This document shows, piece after piece, positions 30,992 through 39,800 of a stretch of DNA of 41,590 nucleotides. The first letter of the stretch is position 1. Every line of letters starts with the position of its first letter. This DNA comes from DATKXU01 sp035528905 (GTDB taxonomy: Bacteria > Armatimonadota > UBA5829 > DTJY01). The notes below the pieces were generated by a model. It ran no database searches. It had not been told where the DNA came from and worked only from the letters and a program-made list of their open reading frames with translations. A program made the position numbers and the translations under genes. The stretch covers positions 1 through 41,590 of the forward strand of contig DATKXU010000048.1 in assembly GCA_035528905.1 (NCBI GenBank), written 5' to 3'.

Positions 30992-31522
30992 ATGTGGGCA
31001 GTTTTGACAGTCCTTGGTTGGATCGGTGTCCTGGCCGTAGCCGCAGCATGCTTTCAGCGTCCAAGGTATGAGTTATAGCTGGTCACAATTGTTCTCATAC
31101 TTTTTGCGGCAGCAACCGTGTTCCTCGTGAGAAATCGAGATTTCCCACAAAGGAAGTACGGATTGATAAGTTCATGGGTCGGGCCCCTCCTGATAACGAT
31201 GGCGTACCTTGCTGACACTGCCCTATGTACGCTCGCAAACAAGCATATCGGCGACCCGAATGCTGGGCTCTACTCTATCTACTTTCTGTATGCTCTCATT
31301 ACTGCCTCAGGATGCGGCACTATTCTTTTAATGGTCTGGTTATGGAGGTATTATGGCTTGATACCGTTATTCGCAATGGCCGCAAGATTTGCCCCCGGCC
31401 GTTACGGAATCGAGACTGCAGCTGTCAGCTATCCTTGGAAACTATGGTGGCTCGTTCCGTTATTCGTCCTAGCACTTATGGTTGCCAAGCTAGTGCTGCT
31501 GAGTTTGTGGCTTAGTCCTTAA
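30992..31522 (+). pseudogene. Membrane (immunity-like) gene interrupted by an in-frame TAG
   Basis: From ATG 30992 (GGGAG seven bases upstream) the frame encodes a hydrophobic segment, MWAVLTVLGWIGVLAVAAAC, and stops at TAG 31076-31078. The same frame continues at once with LVTIVLILFAAATVFLVRNR and three more hydrophobic helices to TAA 31520-31522. Restoring the TAG would give a 176-residue, five-helix protein. A GTG at 31118 could start a shorter protein of 134 residues. It sits after tip B, where its immunity gene should be. It is a nonsense mutant, a sequencing error or, less likely, a recoded codon. No family recognised. Confidence 0.65.
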
Positions 31523-31525
31523 CAT

Positions 31526-31894
31526 TCCATTTGCAGGTATGGAACAGGCGACCGCGTATCCGGTATAACGCACACCGTGGGAGGCGCGCCGACCGCGAGT
31601 GTCACCTACATCCGGGACGGCGTGAGCAGTCCGCTCACGGCGGGCTGGACGAACTGCGGCCAATGGTGGAATGTCGGGTACGGCTATGACGCGATGAACC
31701 GGCTGACCAGCGAGACGCATTCCCTGCAGGGCCAGCGCACCTGGACATACGACTGGGTGGGCAACAGGCTGGACTCCGGGTTCGTCTACGATCCTCTGAT
31801 GGATGAGCTGGTGCAGGGAGCTGGCAAGGGACGGCCACGAACTTCCTGCTCGATGGAAACGAGATTGTGGAGGAGATCACAGGAGACGACGTGA
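31526..31894 (+). pseudogene. 5' part of RHS tip C core (YD repeats), frameshifted
   Basis: From four bases after the previous stop the frame encodes RHS repeats: RYGTGDRVSGITHTV, then YGYDAMNRLTSET and WTYDWVGNRLDSGFVYDP. After about 31805 the homology moves to another frame (NFLLDGNEIVEEITGDDV), while this frame continues as nonsense to a stop at 31894. A one-base deletion or two-base insertion near 31805-31830 therefore breaks the core. It holds the deepest piece of RHS core in the array, about 300 bases more than tip A. Confidence 0.75.
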
Positions 31895-32736
31895 CAAGCT
31901 ACGTTGGCCCCGGGCTCATCAGCAAGATAGTCAGCACGACGCGCGCGATTTACCATGCGGACGGCATCGGCAGCACCCGCGCTATGACCGACAGCGACCA
32001 GGCGGTGACGATGGCCTGTATTTACGACGCGTACGGCAACCTCCTGGCTGAATATCCGAGCTCGAGCGCCCAGAGCCTTGGCTACGCAGGCCAGGATCGG
32101 TACTATGCCGATTCGACCGGGCTGGATTACCTGAAGGCCAGGTACTACGATCCGGCGGTTGGCCGGTTCATCTCGCGCGATCCGATTGGGTATGAGGGAG
32201 GACTGAATTTGTATGGTTACGTGGCGGGTGTGCCCACGGTTGCGGTCGATCCTCAAGGAACATCCGCCGCTGGGGATGCCCTTGGGGCTGCTTGGGGGTT
32301 TATGAAAGAGCTTCCAGACGCATGGGCGGGCGTATATGGAAGCGGGGCTGGCGAGAAACATGCTTGGTGTGTCCTCAAATGCGGCTTGAACTATGCCCTG
32401 GGTTTTCAGCCGATACCGGTGAGCATGGATTTCGGTGTTGGATTTTCTGGTTTCCACTTTGAGCATAGTGCACCTGCCTGGTTCGGCGTCCCAGGATCGC
32501 CGATATTCCGGTGGCCTGTAGGACGTCCGCCCGGAAACTGGGTGACCAACCCAGGGTACTGGCGACGAGTGCGCCCGGCTTTTCCAGGTTTCGGAAATAC
32601 CCCGGGACCTTCCGGATGGCGTAAAGCAGGGCGGATGTTTGGTCCTACTTGGCAAGTTATCAATCTGGGCCTGGAAGTAGAATGCCTGTCGCGCTGTCTG
32701 AAGAAATACAAATGCGACAATGGCGGAAGATGGTGA
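31867..32736 (+). CDS. RHS tip C: core end plus 158-residue C-terminal domain
   Basis: This frame picks up the RHS core after the frameshift: SYVGPGLISKIVST, YHADGIGSTRAMTD, DSTGLDYLKARYYDPAVGRFISRDPIG and LNLYGYVAGVPTVAVDPQG (DPQG at 129-131). The C-terminal domain (about 132-289) starts with a Gly/Ala-rich amphipathic stretch. It contains HAWCVLKCGLNYALGF, a Gly/Pro/Trp-rich middle and a final LEVECLSRCLKKYKC. I do not recognise the toxin class. The last codons overlap the start of the next gene (ATGGTGA), so the pair is translationally coupled. With its core broken it is probably a relic or recombination donor. Confidence 0.65.
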   Translation: MEEITGDDVTSYVGPGLISKIVSTTRAIYHADGIGSTRAMTDSDQAVTMACIYDAYGNLLAEYPSSSAQSLGYAGQDRYYADSTGLDYLKARYYDPAVGRFISRDPIGYEGGLNLYGYVAGVPTVAVDPQGTSAAGDALGAAWGFMKELPDAWAGVYGSGAGEKHAWCVLKCGLNYALGFQPIPVSMDFGVGFSGFHFEHSAPAWFGVPGSPIFRWPVGRPPGNWVTNPGYWRRVRPAFPGFGNTPGPSGWRKAGRMFGPTWQVINLGLEVECLSRCLKKYKCDNGGRW

Positions 32737-33320
32737 TCGTGTACCCCGAAGGATTCGGCAACTTGTTGAGTGCTAAGGTAACAAGTATATGGTCAACGAT
32801 ATGGCTCACTAGCGGCATTGGGTGGTTCTTGGCAAGTAGATTCTCAGATACTTCCATGCTGTTCAAGAGGGTCGGTTTTGTGTGTTTGGCTGCCGGAGTT
32901 CTGTCGGTCGCCGCCGGGGTACTGTTTGGGCACGTGCCCTGGGAGGTCAGTTATACGATGCTGTCGGTTGCATGGGCATTTGCTTTCGCGAATGTTCTGC
33001 GTTATTTCGTCTGGTCCCAGGATTGGGAACCAGTGAGACGTATACAATCCTGCATTGGTGAGTCAAGAATAAGATACGATGTGCCAGAAGTCGTTTTCCT
33101 GGCGGTTGCCTGGCTTGTAAGTTTGAGCAGTATCGGCAAAGGATTCTTTACCGGATTGCCGGAGATTCTTTGGAACATAGGCGGTAGTATATCTGTTGTA
33201 AGGACGTTTGATCTTCCTGCTGCAATAGGCATCGGAGCAACTCCAATTGTACGGTTGATTGCCCTATGGCTAGGTCGAGTTACGATAGTCATAGCGGTCA
33301 TACTGCGATTTGCGTTGTAG
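32730..33320 (+). CDS. Multi-pass membrane protein, probable immunity partner of tip C
   Basis: A 196-residue protein with about five or six hydrophobic helices (IWSTIWLTSGIGWFLA, VGFVCLAAGVLSVAAGVLF, YTMLSVAWAFAFANVL, VVFLAVAWLVSLSSIG, LIALWLGRVTIVIAVIL). I start at ATG 32730, which overlaps the tip C stop; the frame is open further upstream into tip C, with ATGs at 32712 and 32682. Coupled overlap with an RHS tip is the usual arrangement for immunity genes. No family recognised. It reads intact. Confidence 0.68.
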   Translation: MVIVYPEGFGNLLSAKVTSIWSTIWLTSGIGWFLASRFSDTSMLFKRVGFVCLAAGVLSVAAGVLFGHVPWEVSYTMLSVAWAFAFANVLRYFVWSQDWEPVRRIQSCIGESRIRYDVPEVVFLAVAWLVSLSSIGKGFFTGLPEILWNIGGSISVVRTFDLPAAIGIGATPIVRLIALWLGRVTIVIAVILRFAL

Positions 33321-33348
33321 GCAAGAAAGTTTCTCTTGCGTCTATTAG

Positions 33349-33700
33349 TTGGTGTCTGATTCCTTGGAGAGGAAAGATTACAGTTCGGCAAATCAAGCAA
33401 GCTTGCTTCTCAAACAACATAGCGTAGAATTGGCCAGCGAGGAAATATCGGGATGCCGACTGGCAGAGAATGAGGTCGAAAAAGCGACGGGGGTAGACTT
33501 CGGTTTCGGCACTTGAGTGGAGCGGGGTTCCTCGCCGCAGCGTGCAAGGACCTTTGGAAGACAATATCGAAATGCTTCGTCCGGGGGACCTGGAAGGATT
33601 AGGCGACGTGTCTCAAGATAATATGCAAAGCCTCGAAGAAGTTCGCCAAATCGCTATGGACGAAGAAGGGTTTGGGAATAGCAGCGAGAAGCTGCTATGA
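33349..33700 (+). pseudogene. Remnant of a fourth tip (D), split between two frames
   Basis: Two coding-like pieces adjoin. Frame 1 from TTG 33349 to TGA 33514-33516 encodes 55 residues (LERKDYSSANQASLLLKQHS at the start, VEKATGVDFGFGT at the end). Frame 2 from about 33497 to TGA 33698-33700 encodes a charged tail (EDNIEMLRPGDLEGLGD, then MDEEGFGNSSEKLL). A single frameshift near 33510 would join them. No RHS core is left in front. The final TGA overlaps the next ATG as ATGA, as in tip C, which is why I read it as a decayed tip. The 33321-33348 gap holds nothing else. Confidence 0.45.
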
Positions 33701-33999
33701 GTTCAGAACATGTGGCATGGGGCCACATATGGCCTGCCTTATATTTTCTTGTAGCTATAGCTTGCGAGATTGTGTTGTTGGATGCCCTCAAGCGCTTCAG
33801 ACCGTGGGAGCAGAAAGTCGTTGAGGCTGCCACTATCGTTACCTCGGCAAGCCTTTTCCTCTACCTGTCACAACTTCGCCGTCCAAAGTCACATAGGATA
33901 CCACCATGGGGACTGATTGTCCTATCCGCAATCGGGTTTATGGCAATGGTGGCAGTTCTATTCGGATGGCAACTCTTGAAGATTGGGCTGTTTTGTTAG
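33697..33999 (+). CDS. Small three-helix membrane protein, probable orphan immunity gene
   Basis: A 100-residue protein with three hydrophobic segments (IWPALYFLVAIACEIVLL, AATIVTSASLFLYLSQL, WGLIVLSAIGFMAMVAVLFGW). The ATG overlaps the stop of the tip D remnant by four bases. The stop overlaps the stop of the convergent rhamnosidase gene by three bases. There is no recognisable family. I infer an immunity protein from position and from similarity in type to the other small membrane proteins in the array. Confidence 0.55.
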   Translation: MSSEHVAWGHIWPALYFLVAIACEIVLLDALKRFRPWEQKVVEAATIVTSASLFLYLSQLRRPKSHRIPPWGLIVLSAIGFMAMVAVLFGWQLLKIGLFC

Positions 34000-36803
34000 C
34001 TGAGTCCTTGAGGCTGGCTGCTAGGCTGACCCGTCCGCTCCCGAAACAGAATAGTATGAAAAATGCGTGCGCCTCCGCGCGGCTCGAGCCTGAACGAGTA
34101 AGTCCCTGAGCCTGCCTCGAACTTGATCCAGTCGCCTGCGTCGGACGCGCTGTCTATCCCGGCGACGCCGGGGATGAACTTGCCACCGCGCCAGACCGCC
34201 CTGGGCCCCTCCTTGACTTCCACATCCGCAAGGCCGAGTTTGGGCACCCAGACGGATGCCTGCGAGTTTGCTGGGATGATCACGTTAAGGGATATGCCCG
34301 ACTCATCCCGCTTCCAATGCGAGGCGGCCGGGCCGCGAATGGTGTTGATCGAGGCCTTCGCCTCCTTCAGATCGCCCGCTGCGAACGGCTTGATGTCGAA
34401 GCGCTCGTAGCCAGGAGTCTCATCTCTGGGCATGATGCCCGCGACCATTCGATAGAACCAGCCGCTGACGGAGCCGAGGTCCGGGTGGTTGTGCGAGTTC
34501 ATGCCGAGTCCGGCCCTGAGATCCCAGCGCTCCCAGATGGTGGTTGCGCCGTTCTCGATCATGTAGCCCCAGCCCGGGTAGTCCCTCTGTGTCACAATGG
34601 TATAGGCGACGTCGGGATGGCCCTCATCGCAGAGGACGTCCATCAGCAAGCGAGTGCCCACAAAGCCGGTGCTCAGATGTCCCTTCCAGTTCACCATCAC
34701 GTCGTTCACCAGGTTCTCCGCAACCGCTTTCCGCCTGTCCTCCGGGACGATTCCCAGGTAAAGCGGGAAAGCATTCGACAACTGGCTGCCGTTTCCGTAG
34801 TTGTTGGTCGCCGGGTTGAGGAATTTAGCATTGAAGGCGCGCGCGATCTTGGCGCAAAGGTCATTGTATCTCTTTGCATCGTCGGGATGGCCCAGGATTT
34901 CGGCGGCGCGCGCCGCTATCCACACGCTGCGGTAGAAGGCGCACGTGGCTATTAGGTCCTTGGGCGTGCGGTCCTCTTTTGTCTTAATCGGTGAGAGCCA
35001 GTCACCGTATTGGTCGAGAACGAGGATGTAGTCCTTGGCCTCTCTTGCGAGCATATCCACGTAGCGTTTGAAGCCCTCGTAATGCCTCCCAAGAAGCTGC
35101 CCATCGCCGGAGTGCCGGTACATGTCCCAGGCGATGAAGAGATATGCCCCGGCCCACATCGGATCGCCTGGATTCCCGCCGTAAACGTGTGGCACGGTGT
35201 CCGGAATACGACCGTCGGCGCCCTGCACATCCTGTATGTCCTGGAGGTACTTGGTGTAAGCCGCCGCCGTGTCGAAGTTGTAGAATGCCATGTCGGAGGT
35301 TGACTGCGCATCTCCGAGCCAGCCCTGACGCTCATCGCGCTGAGGGCAGTCGGTCGGTATGCTGTGGAAATTCGTCCTGTATCCCCACACCGAGTTTGAT
35401 TGAATCTTGTTGATGAGTTGATCCGAGCACTCGAAGGCGCCTCGCCTCGGAAAATCGGTATGGACCACGCAGCCAAGCAGCGTGCCCAGGCTCGGCCTCC
35501 CAGGGAAGCCATCGATCTGGACATAGCGGAAGCCGTGATAAGTGAACCTCGGCTCGTAAACCTCGACTTCTTTGCCCTTCAGGATGTACCGGTCGGTCGC
35601 CTTCGCGCTGCGGAGATTGGCTTGGTTGATTGTTCCGTTCGGATTAAGGATCTCGGCATGTTTCAGGACTACCTCGGTTCCCGCCGGGCCGGACACTGTC
35701 AGCCGGCACCAGCCCGAGAAGTTCTGCCCGAAGTCGAAGACCCAAGCGCCGGCTGCCAGACGCCTGAGCTTTCTCGGCTTGATCGTCTCCACTACGCGGA
35801 TCGGCTGGATCATCTGCGCCGACAGCTTCTCCGTCGGAGGATAGCCTTCGAGCGCCGGCTGCCATTTGGAGTCATCGAAGCCGGGGCTGTCCCATCCAGG
35901 TTGCTGCAGCCGCGCGTCATAAGTCTCGCCGTGATATATGCTGTTGTCCAGAATCGGGCCGAGGCTGTGCTTCCAGTCTCGGTTTGTCGTAATGCTCGCG
36001 CGTGTGCCGTCCTCAAACTCTACGTTGAGCTGGGCGATCAAGCACGGGGAGCCGCTGTACCAGCCCTTACCTACCACGGCGCCGATGGCGTTCCGGCCCT
36101 GGTTGACCTGCCCGGTGACATCGTAGGTGCTGTAGAGAACTCGTTTCGTGTAGGTGGTGTACGCCGGATCGAGGACCCTGTCGCCGACCTTCCGGCCGTT
36201 CAGGTGAAGTTCGCAATAGCCAAGACCTGCCACATAGGCCTGCGCGTGCTTTACCGGTTTTTGCAGGCCGAACTCGAATCTGAAGAAGGGAGCCGCAAAC
36301 GGCGATCCGGCGGAGACGGGAGCGGTCAGCCAGACGCCCTGCCAATCCTCCTTGTTCAGAAGGCCCATCTCGAACCATGCGGGGCCGGAGGAATCGTTCG
36401 CGGCGCCGTTGGCGTCCCAGACCTTCACCCTCCAGCAGCAGCGCATGCCGCTCCGGAGCCCGCCTGAGGCGGGAAGCGCGATGTTCACCGTCTGGCTGGA
36501 GAAGACCTTGCCGCTGTCCCAGACGTTCGCCTTGCCCGACTTGAGCGCATCCAGGCTGTCGGCGACTTGAATCTGGTAAGCGCTCTGGCGTGCGCCTCTG
36601 ACGTCCTGGACGAACTGCCATGAGAACCTCGGCTGGGGAACGTCAATCCCAAGAGGATTCCCGAGGTATTCCGTGAGCAAGTGCGTCGCAGAAGGCTTCG
36701 GCGCGGCCTGAGTCTCACCAGAAGCAGCGGCCGTCGCCAGCAAAAGAGCGAGCAAGCAATACCGCGCGGCATGACGGATGACACCGTTGGGAAACAAGTC
36801 CAC
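33996..36803 (-). CDS. Alpha-L-rhamnosidase, GH78 (second gene of tandem pair)
   Basis: A 935-residue secreted GH78 enzyme. The signal peptide (about 1-33) ends before APKPSATHLL. N-terminal beta-sandwich domains (LGIDVPQPRFSWQF, then AYVAGLGYCELHLNGRKVGD) precede the (alpha/alpha)6 catalytic domain, with IPTDCPQRDERQGWLGDAQ carrying the general acid Glu, then ENGATTIWERWDL, and a C-terminal beta domain. It hydrolyses terminal alpha-L-rhamnose from glycans or glycosides. The start is GTG (36803), with AGGAGG four bases upstream. It is 32 bases downstream of its paralogue, so probably one operon. After YSFRLEP, where the paralogue stops, it has 25 extra residues with no counterpart; these read into the RHS-side junction. 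Confidence 0.93.
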   Translation of the reverse strand: MDLFPNGVIRHAARYCLLALLLATAAASGETQAAPKPSATHLLTEYLGNPLGIDVPQPRFSWQFVQDVRGARQSAYQIQVADSLDALKSGKANVWDSGKVFSSQTVNIALPASGGLRSGMRCCWRVKVWDANGAANDSSGPAWFEMGLLNKEDWQGVWLTAPVSAGSPFAAPFFRFEFGLQKPVKHAQAYVAGLGYCELHLNGRKVGDRVLDPAYTTYTKRVLYSTYDVTGQVNQGRNAIGAVVGKGWYSGSPCLIAQLNVEFEDGTRASITTNRDWKHSLGPILDNSIYHGETYDARLQQPGWDSPGFDDSKWQPALEGYPPTEKLSAQMIQPIRVVETIKPRKLRRLAAGAWVFDFGQNFSGWCRLTVSGPAGTEVVLKHAEILNPNGTINQANLRSAKATDRYILKGKEVEVYEPRFTYHGFRYVQIDGFPGRPSLGTLLGCVVHTDFPRRGAFECSDQLINKIQSNSVWGYRTNFHSIPTDCPQRDERQGWLGDAQSTSDMAFYNFDTAAAYTKYLQDIQDVQGADGRIPDTVPHVYGGNPGDPMWAGAYLFIAWDMYRHSGDGQLLGRHYEGFKRYVDMLAREAKDYILVLDQYGDWLSPIKTKEDRTPKDLIATCAFYRSVWIAARAAEILGHPDDAKRYNDLCAKIARAFNAKFLNPATNNYGNGSQLSNAFPLYLGIVPEDRRKAVAENLVNDVMVNWKGHLSTGFVGTRLLMDVLCDEGHPDVAYTIVTQRDYPGWGYMIENGATTIWERWDLRAGLGMNSHNHPDLGSVSGWFYRMVAGIMPRDETPGYERFDIKPFAAGDLKEAKASINTIRGPAASHWKRDESGISLNVIIPANSQASVWVPKLGLADVEVKEGPRAVWRGGKFIPGVAGIDSASDAGDWIKFEAGSGTYSFRLEPRGGARIFHTILFRERTGQPSSQPQGLS

Positions 36804-36835
36804 CTGGCCTCCTCACAAAATGGCGCAGAAGCAGC

Positions 36836-39800
36836 CTACGGGCGCTCAAGCCTGAACGAGTAGGCGCCTGAGCCTGCCTCGAACCTGATCCAGTCGCCCG
36901 CGTCGGATGCGCTGTCTATCCCGGCGACGCCGGGGACGAACTTGCCGCTGCGCCAGACTACTTTCGGTCCTTCCCTGACTTCGAAGTCCGCCATGCCAAC
37001 CTTCGGAACCCAGACGGATGCCCGTGAGTTGGCTGGGATGGTGACCTCGAGGCATATGCCGGACTCATCCCGCTTCCAGTGCGAGGCTGCCGGGCCGCGG
37101 ATGGTGTTCACCGAAGCCCTGGCCTCTTTCAGCTCGCCCGCCACGAATGGCTTGATGTCGAAGTACTCGTAGCCGGGGGTATCCGCCCTTGGGACGATGC
37201 CGGCGACCATCCGGTAGAACCAGCCGCTGACGGAGCCGAGGGCGGGATGATTCTGCGACATCATGCCGGTCCGCTCCCAGTACTCCCATATGGTGGTCGC
37301 GCCGCACTCGATCATGTAGCCCCAACTGGGGAAAGTCCGCTGCATCAGGATTGTATAGGCTGCATCCGCATGGCCCTCGTTGCAGAGGACATCCATCAGG
37401 TACTTCGTGCCGGGGAAGCCCGTGCTCAGATGGCCCTTGTACTTCACCATGATGTCGTTCACCAGGTTATCCGCGACCGCTTTCCGCTTGTCCTCAGGGA
37501 CGATGTTCAGATAGAGAGGCAAGGCGTTCGAAAACTGGCTGCCGCTAGCGTAGTTGTTGGTCTCTGGATGGAAGAAGTTGGCATTGAAAGCCTCAGCGAT
37601 CTCGGAGCAGAGCCGATCGTATTTCTTCGCATCACTGGGATGGCCGAGGATTTCGGCGCACCGTGCGACAATCCAGGCGCTGCGGTAGTATGAACCGGCG
37701 TGCATGACCTCCAGCGGCGTCCAGCCGCCAACCGCTACCCAGTCGCCATAGCCGAGGTGAGTGATGATGTGGTCCTTGGCTCTCGACTCAAGATTGTCCA
37801 GATAGCGCTTGAAGCCTTCGTAGTGGCGCTCCAGGATCCGGGTGTCACCGGTATGGCGATAGACGTCCCACGGGATGAAGGTATAGGCCCCGGACCACGT
37901 GGGATCGCCCGGATTGCTGCCCCAAGTATGCGGCGCGGTGTCAGGTATTCTGCCGTCTTCGCCTTGTTCATCCTGCATGTTCCGGACGTAGTTCCTGAAT
38001 GCCGCTGCCACGTCGAAGTTATAAAGCCCGGTCTCGGCGGCCGCGTGAGCATCTCCCATCCAGCCCTGTCGCTCCTCACGCTGAGGGCAGTCCGTCGGTA
38101 TGCTGTGCCAGTTGGTTCTGTATCCCCATACGCAATTCGACTGTATCTTGTTGATCAGTGGGTCTGAGCACTGAAAGGTACCTCCTCTGGGGAGATCGGT
38201 GTGCACGACGCAGCCCGTCAGCGTGCCCGGCGTCGGCCTTCCTGGAAAGCCCTGTATCTGGGCGTACCGGAATCCGTGATATGTGAATCTGGGCTCATAT
38301 GTCTCAACGCCTTCGCCCTTCAGGATGTAGCGATCGGTCGCTTTGGCACCGCGGATTGTAAACAGGCCCAGCGTTCCATCGCGATTTTGGAGCTCGGCGT
38401 GCTTCAGGACTACCTCGGTTCCCGCCGGGCCTGAGACCTTCAGCCGGCACCAGCCGGAGAAGTTCTGCCCGAAGTCGAAGACCCAGCTCCCGTCCTCCAG
38501 TCGCCGCATCTTCTTGGGCTTGATCGTCTCAACCACGCGAATCGGTGGCATCATCTCGGCAGACAGCTTCTCCGTGGGAGGATCGGCCACGAGCACAGGC
38601 CGCCACTTGGAGTCATCGAAGCCGGGGGTGTCCCATCCGGGCTGCTCGAGCCGCGCGTCGTAGGTCTCGCCGTGAATTACACTGTTGTCCAGAATCGGGC
38701 CGAGGTCGTATCTCCAGTCAGGATTTGTAGTGACGCTCGCGCGACTCCCGTCCTTAAACTCAATGTTGAACTGGGCGATGACGCACGGAGGCCCGCCATA
38801 CCAGCCCTTGCCCAGGATGGCCCCGACAGCATTCCGGCCCTGCCTGACCTGGTCGGTGACGTCGTAGGCGCTGTACAGCGCGCGCTTGCTAAAACTGGTG
38901 AATGCCGGATCGAGTACCCTGTCCCCAATCTTCTTGCCGTTCAGGTAAAGCTCGCAGTAGCCCAGACCGGTCACATAGGCCCGGGCGCGCTTCACCGGCT
39001 TATCCAGGGCAAACTCGAACCTTAAAAGGGGCGCGGCCCCCTGCGGGAAACCATTGGTCACAGACCCATCGGTGAGACAGCTCCTCGCCCAGCCTCTCTC
39101 CTCGAAGCTGTCGAGCGCCATGACGGGCTTGTTGAGCGCCAGATTCGCGCTCATGGTATCCAGGATCTGAATCTCCCCGAGAGCGAAAAGCTTCCGCCCG
39201 TCGGCTTGTGTGTAGAGCTTGGTGACGGTCAGGCGTACATAGCGGGCTTTCACAGGATCGAAGCTGAGCGTAACCGGTTCTTCGCTGGCGTCCGCCGCGG
39301 CGGAGTCGGCATCCGTCTTATCTACCAGAAGCACGGGCTGTTTGAACTCGTGCTCGTTCGACGCTTCCAGCCGATATCGCACGGGAAAGCCGAAGCCGGG
39401 AGTGATATTGGCGTACCAGCTATGCGCACGGCATGGGAATAGCCGGATCGAGGCGATCTCTTTGCTCTCCCCCAGGTCTATCTGCACCCATTTGGCGACA
39501 TCGGCTTTCGATTCCAGCGCCGAGTGATAGCCATTGCCGGCGAAGGGAGCGGTCAGCCAGACGCCCTGCCAATCCTCCCTGTTCAGAAGGCCCATCTCAA
39601 ACCATGCCGGGGCGGAGAAATCGCTCGGAGCGCCATCGGCATCCCAGACCTTCACCCTCCAGTAACAGCGCATACCGCTCGACAGCTTCTTCCTTGGAAG
39701 CGGGATGTTCACCGTCTGGCTGGAGAAGACCTTACCGCTGTCCCAGACGTTCGCCTTGCCCGACTTGAGCGCCTCCAGGCTGTCGGCGACCTGGATTTGG

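Larger units (their letters stand above)
28485..33999 (+). other. Array of orphan RHS C-terminal tips with immunity-like genes
   Basis: Four units lie head to tail in 5.5 kb. A: RHS fragment 28485-29384 plus gene 29410-30378. B: fragment 30381-30929 plus broken gene 30992-31522. C: frameshifted fragment 31526-32736 plus gene 32730-33320. D: tip remnant 33349-33700 plus gene 33697-33999. Units A, B and C begin with RHS core sequence right after the previous gene's stop codon, at different depths in the core, and end the core at a DPxG motif before unrelated C-terminal domains. No unit has an N-terminus, signal or full repeat region. The partner genes are all membrane proteins. The region looks lower in GC than its flanks. 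Confidence 0.8.

Noticed and set aside
35400..36467. 355-codon plus-strand open frame inside the rhamnosidase gene
   Set aside because: It is a shadow of the GH78 coding frame. It has no ribosome site and no family features.
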